Below are positions 61,548 through 64,000 of a stretch of DNA of 64,000 nucleotides, piece after piece (position 1 is the stretch's first letter; each line of letters opens with the position of its first letter). Position numbers and translations under genes: made by a program. The notes under the pieces were generated by a model. It was given only the letters and a program-made list of their open reading frames with translations, did not search any database and had not been told where the DNA came from. The DNA is from Bog-756 sp035949055 (lineage in GTDB: Bacteria > Actinomycetota > Acidimicrobiia > Acidimicrobiales > RAAP-2). The stretch covers positions 37,716 to 101,715 of the forward strand of contig DASZIO010000021.1 in assembly GCA_035949055.1 (NCBI GenBank), in the 5' to 3' direction.

Positions 61548-62042
61548 TTAGCCGCGGGATGCACCGAATAGGACCACCGGCCGAAGCGACGGCGCGCCAA
61601 CCGATTCCTCGTCGAGCAGCTCATCGGCACTGCGCAGTCGCCTGCTCAACTCGACGGCCATCTTGCTGGTCACCGACGGTGCTACTTCGCCGAGTGACCA
61701 GAACTCGGCACGTGAGAACACGAACAGAGACATGTCAGTGTCGGCGATGACGGTCGCGGTCCGTTGCCCGCCGTCGAGCAGCGCCAGTTCCCCGAAGAAG
61801 GATCCCGGGCCGAACTCGGCCAGCCAGAGTCCCTGACGTGTGGCCGTGGCTGTGCCCTTGACAACAACGAAGAACTCCCGACCGATCTGGTCCTCTTCGA
61901 CCAACACGGTCCCTTGCTCGATCTCCATGAACATGGTCAGGGATCCGATGCGCCGGATCTCATCTCTCCTGCAAGCCGAGAACAACCCGGTGTCCTGCAG
62001 TAGTCCGACCCGGTCGTCGGTGCGCCTCCAAGGGGTTCTCAT
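61548..62042 (-). CDS. Cyclic-nucleotide-binding domain protein without DNA-binding domain
   Basis: 164 aa. One Crp-like cNMP-binding beta-roll (about 20-130): VLVEEDQIGREFFVVVKG, then FFGELALLDGGQRTATVIAD, matching the phosphate-binding cassette. The short C-terminal helix carries no helix-turn-helix, unlike the Crp/Fnr gene 0.7 kb upstream. ATG 62042 has GGAAGGA 9 nt upstream. Possible roles are a cNMP buffer or a partner in signalling (inference). Confidence 0.82.
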   Translation of the reverse strand: MRTPWRRTDDRVGLLQDTGLFSACRRDEIRRIGSLTMFMEIEQGTVLVEEDQIGREFFVVVKGTATATRQGLWLAEFGPGSFFGELALLDGGQRTATVIADTDMSLFVFSRAEFWSLGEVAPSVTSKMAVELSRRLRSADELLDEESVGAPSLRPVVLFGASRG

Positions 62043-62171
62043 GTCCAATGTTCCTTCCGTTGGTTCGCGCGCAGGCCTGTCAGCTGACCCGATCCGCTTC
62101 CGACTATTGGTTTGTGAATGGGGGAGGGACCGAACCCGCCTGGGGCCATCCGCCTTGCCTTGCGGCGTGGT

Positions 62172-62212
62172 GCCGCTCCGGACCTCACTGGGGGGGTGAG
62201 GTCCGGAGCGGC
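62172..62212. terminator. Perfect 17-bp stem, 7-nt loop
   Basis: GCCGCTCCGGACCTCAC (62172-62188) pairs fully with GTGAGGTCCGGAGCGGC (62196-62212). On the minus strand it begins within the TAG stop of the candidate small ORF, as a terminator would. Very stable; no U-tract. Confidence 0.7.
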
Positions 62213-62449
62213 TAGCCGGTTCCCGCCGGAAAACCTGCGTCGATGGGCCTGGTCCGACCCACGTCTGTCAACACCTCGGGAGAGGTGGCGGAAGCAACCT
62301 CGATGCGTCCGTCCCGCATCGGGTCGCTGCGGGTAAGCGACGGTGATCCGTCGACAGCGGTAGGCACCGCACTGCCGACCCAGCGTCCCATCGGCCTTGA
62401 CCGCAGGTCCATCGGAAGGGTTGGTCTCTGGGTCAACCGTGCTTTGCAT
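62212..62449 (-). pseudogene. Possible small gene with an apparent frameshift
   Basis: ATG 62449 has a strong GAGGAGG site 9 nt upstream. The first frame reads MQSTVDPETNPSDGPAVKAD and looks coding, then turns Arg/Cys-rich. A +1 shift near 62378 moves to a frame reading SAVPTAVDGSPSLTRSD and ending DAGFPAGTG, with TAG at 62214-62212 touching the 17-bp hairpin. Joined, this is about 75 aa. Third-position GC is moderate. No family recognised; it may be noise. Confidence 0.3.
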
Positions 62450-62563
62450 GGTCACCACCCTCCTCAACCTGCTTCCGCGGCCTGCGGAATGCGCTGGCAT
62501 CGTCAGTGTGAGCCTGTTCCGTCAGAGTGTCAGTCACCAAGGAGACATTTGGGGGCAATTAGC

Positions 62564-62600
62564 TGGACAACACGGCCGTAACTTCCGGCCGTGTTGTCCA
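62564..62600. terminator. Perfect 15-bp stem, 7-nt loop
   Basis: TGGACAACACGGCCG (62564-62578) pairs fully with CGGCCGTGTTGTCCA (62586-62600). It lies 100 nt past the Crp/Fnr stop on the minus strand and is its likely terminator. No U-tract. Confidence 0.7.
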
Positions 62601-62699
62601 GGACATCCACCGAGGAACAGGAATCCGCCGCGTGTAGGAGACCCGATCAGGCGGCCGGCTCGGCGAAACAGTCAGAACTCGGCGAAACAGTGAGAACAG

Positions 62700-63386
62700 T
62701 CAGAAAGAGACCACTTGAGTCAGGGCCTCTCGGTCGAGGACGCGCAAGCTTCTCGATTCCATCTTGATCCATCCCTGCCGGTGGAACTCACGGAGACAGG
62801 CGTTGACCCGCTGACGGCTGGCGCCGATGTTGGCCGCCATCTGTGACTGGTTGATGTTCGATCGGGATGGCCCCTGGCGATCACCTGGCTCCATCTGCAG
62901 GAGATACTTGGCGACTCGCTGTTTCAGATCGAGAAATACCAGGTCGGTGGCCACGCCGGTCATCCGACGGACCAAATGGGACAACCGCTGCAACAGGGCG
63001 ACGGCGAGGACCGGTCGCTCCGATATCAGGCCGACGATGGCGGCTCCCGGCAGGACTAGCACCACGCTCGCTTCCGTGGCCTGGATGGTTGCCGAACGTG
63101 GACAGCCGGACAGGACACCGACCTCACCCATCGTCTCACCGGGCATGACCGTGTTCACGATGAACTCGGAGCCGTCTTTCGAATACGTCAGCACTTTCAT
63201 GTGCCCGGACACGAGCATCAGTACGGATTCGGAGGGGTCTCCCTCCGAGAAGAGGATTTGGCCCTTGTCGATCCGCTTGGTGCGGCTCCGCTGGGCCAGA
63301 TACCTGCGGTCAGACTCCTCCAGTACACCGAGAACCGTGGCGCCGGCGAAGGGATCGTCTTCAAGGCTGCTCACCGGCTCCCCCAA
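62700..63386 (-). CDS. Crp/Fnr-family transcriptional regulator
   Basis: 228 aa. The N-terminal effector domain has ILFSEGDPSESVLMLVSG and GETMGEVGVLSGCPRSATIQ; a dimer helix follows, then a winged helix-turn-helix with INQSQMAANIGASRQRVNACL. No N-terminal Cys cluster, so not an oxygen-sensing Fnr. It starts at TTG 63386 or GTG 63374; the latter has GGGGGAG close by. It is followed on the same strand by a DNA-binding-free cNMP protein. Confidence 0.88.
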   Translation of the reverse strand: MGEPVSSLEDDPFAGATVLGVLEESDRRYLAQRSRTKRIDKGQILFSEGDPSESVLMLVSGHMKVLTYSKDGSEFIVNTVMPGETMGEVGVLSGCPRSATIQATEASVVLVLPGAAIVGLISERPVLAVALLQRLSHLVRRMTGVATDLVFLDLKQRVAKYLLQMEPGDRQGPSRSNINQSQMAANIGASRQRVNACLREFHRQGWIKMESRSLRVLDREALTQVVSF

Positions 63387-63714
63387 GATCTCGCACCAGA
63401 GAACGGACGACTCTTCACCCTAATCCGGAGTGTTCCCTAGCTCCTCTCGACGACCAGGTTGCCCGCCCCCAGAGAGGCTCGGACATTGACCGTCGATGCG
63501 GCGGAGACGCGAACCCGTGTCGATCAGCAAGCTGTGATGACGGTGTCTCCGGAGACGACGGAGCAACGGAGACGGTTTGTACGCCTCCGACCTCGCCGAT
63601 TCCGCCGGTTTGGTTCGGTTCGGTTGTGACGGCGTTCTGAGCCGAGAAGAGACTTTGGTGGCGTCCACCCGACCGAGGCCGGCACCCAACCAGCGAGAAG
63701 GCTTCAAACTGCCG
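63387..63714. other. 328-nt interval between crp/fnr and tRNA-Leu
   Basis: No gene supported. It contains a possible minus-strand -10 box TAGGGT (63422-63417) for the Crp/Fnr gene, the 12-nt palindrome GTCTCCGGAGAC (63544-63555), and a short ggttcggttcggtt direct repeat. The open frames across it have no conserved features. Confidence 0.45.
63417..63422 (-). promoter_or_regulatory. Possible -10 box of crp/fnr gene
   Basis: Minus strand TAGGGT, 30 nt before the TTG start; would give a ~24-nt leader. Confidence 0.35.
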
Positions 63715-63797
63715 TGCCCGGGGCGGGATTTGAACCCGCACGCCCTTGCGAGCAGATGGGTTTGAGCCATCCCTGTATACCGTTCCAGCACCCGGGC
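63715..63797 (-). tRNA. tRNA-Leu (CAA anticodon)
   Basis: An 83-nt class II tRNA. The acceptor GCCCGGG/CCCGGGC has discriminator A. The anticodon stem GATGG/CCATC closes the loop CTCAAAC, giving anticodon CAA for UUG codons. The long variable arm lies at about 63740-63753, and the T-arm GCGGG-TTCAAAT-CCCGC is standard. The 3' CCA is not encoded. Confidence 0.92.
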
Positions 63798-63807
63798 GAG
63801 CCGGCGC

Positions 63808-63813
63808 ACCCTA
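63808..63813 (-). promoter_or_regulatory. -10 box of tRNA-Leu
   Basis: Minus strand TAGGGT predicts a start about 4 nt before the mature 5' end. It overlaps by 2 nt the plus-strand box of the small downstream ORF. Confidence 0.45.
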
Positions 63814-63817
63814 CCAT
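63812..63817 (+). promoter_or_regulatory. -10 box of the 37-aa ORF
   Basis: TACCAT ends exactly 6 nt before ATG 63824; leaderless geometry. Confidence 0.55.
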
Positions 63818-63823
63818 CGGCCT

Positions 63824-63937
63824 ATGACCCCTCCCCGGCGACTTCGCCTCCTGGCGCTCGTGTTGCTCATCGCCGTTGCGGGCGGGTATCGGCGCTACCG
63901 CCTCAACCGCGCGCCGCAACCGTCGTGGGACAACTGA
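63824..63937 (+). CDS. 37-residue single-pass membrane peptide
   Basis: Starts MTPPRRLRLLALVLL and ends PQPSWDN. Basic residues, one hydrophobic segment (about 8-21), then a basic YRRYRLNR stretch and a Trp near the end. Layout recalls the tiny DLW-39-type actinobacterial proteins but the diagnostic DLW is absent. It has an exact -10 box spacing and a hairpin after the stop, which favour a real gene despite its size. Confidence 0.55.
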   Translation: MTPPRRLRLLALVLLIAVAGGYRRYRLNRAPQPSWDN

Positions 63938-63968
63938 CGCGCAGACCGTTGGTGATTGGATCTGCGCG
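63938..63968 (+). terminator. Hairpin after the 37-aa ORF
   Basis: CGCGCAGA and TCTGCGCG form an 8-bp stem with a 15-nt loop directly after the TGA. A TACGCT hexamer (63982-63987) follows 10 nt before a GTG at the window edge and may start another gene. Confidence 0.4.
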
Positions 63969-64000
63969 CATACCTCGCCGGTACGCTCGCGTCTGAAGTG

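Larger units (their letters stand above)
62049..62699. other. 651-nt interval with two perfect hairpins and one doubtful small ORF
   Basis: Between the cNMP-binding gene and the Crp/Fnr gene. It contains the 17-bp and 15-bp stems listed separately and a candidate broken ORF at 62212-62449. Short direct repeats (ctcggcgaaacagt twice) lie at about 62658-62691, next to the Crp/Fnr stop. Confidence 0.6.

Noticed and set aside
62039..62449. 136-aa minus-strand ORF whose stop overlaps the cNMP-protein start
   Set aside because: After ~40 residues it is Arg/Pro-rich with poor third-position GC and runs through the 17-bp hairpin; the overlap is probably chance.

Overview
The window is one contiguous piece of a high-GC (roughly 70%) bacterial chromosome. 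Gene content points to an actinobacterium outside the classical mycolata and Streptomyces groups, most likely class Acidimicrobiia (inference). Supporting this are a mycothiol synthase (mshD), menaquinone genes, a mycobacterial-type RodA, a polyprenol-phosphate mannosyltransferase, a DUF222/HNH relic, and a secreted peptidase carrying GYWLVASDGGIFTFG repeats. Unlike many actinobacteria, which use the dual-function enzyme PriA, it has both hisA and a separate trpF. Many genes start 6-9 nt after a TANNNT -10 box, so leaderless transcription looks common.

Layout. 0-17.7 kb, plus strand: end of secD, secF, rel, hisS, aspS, rarA, a secreted sedolisin, two small membrane/helical proteins, alaS, ruvX, mltG and aroE. 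This is an export, stringent response, tRNA charging, recombination and cell-wall block. 17.7-26.1 kb: two SEDS polymerases (rodA types) flanking a bifunctional-nuclease family gene, then ppk1, a flippase-like membrane protein and an AI-2E family permease. 26.2-30.0 kb: a polyprenol-phosphate mannose synthase, a response regulator/histidine kinase pair and an alpha/beta hydrolase. 30.0-33.7 kb, minus strand: a MaoC hydratase, then a tightly coupled merR-menG-menF operon with a clear palindromic operator candidate. 33.8-36.4 kb: a VIT-type transporter and the divergent pair mshD/nth.

36.4-45.8 kb: a 450-nt gene-poor stretch with a strong terminator and a small minus-strand gene, then hisD-hisC-hisB-hisH-hisA-hisF, a GroES-like gene, hisI, trpE and ygfZ. 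45.9-50.4 kb: a phosphotransferase, then on the minus strand a second response regulator/kinase pair and a short-chain dehydrogenase. 50.4-54.0 kb: trpC-trpF-trpB-trpA. 54.1-59.6 kb, minus strand: an AarF/UbiB kinase and the fatty-acid cluster fabD-fabG-acpP-fabF, in which FabD carries an extra C-terminal hammerhead-like domain.

59.8-64 kb is less ordered. It holds a small membrane protein, a frameshifted DUF222/HNH gene, a cyclic-nucleotide-binding protein, a 650-nt interval with two perfect hairpins and a possible broken small gene, a Crp/Fnr regulator, tRNA-Leu(CAA) and a 37-aa membrane peptide. Missing from otherwise complete pathways here are hisG, hisE, the histidinol-phosphatase gene, trpD, trpG and fabH, which must lie elsewhere. 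I saw no rRNA, CRISPR array, insertion sequence or prophage.
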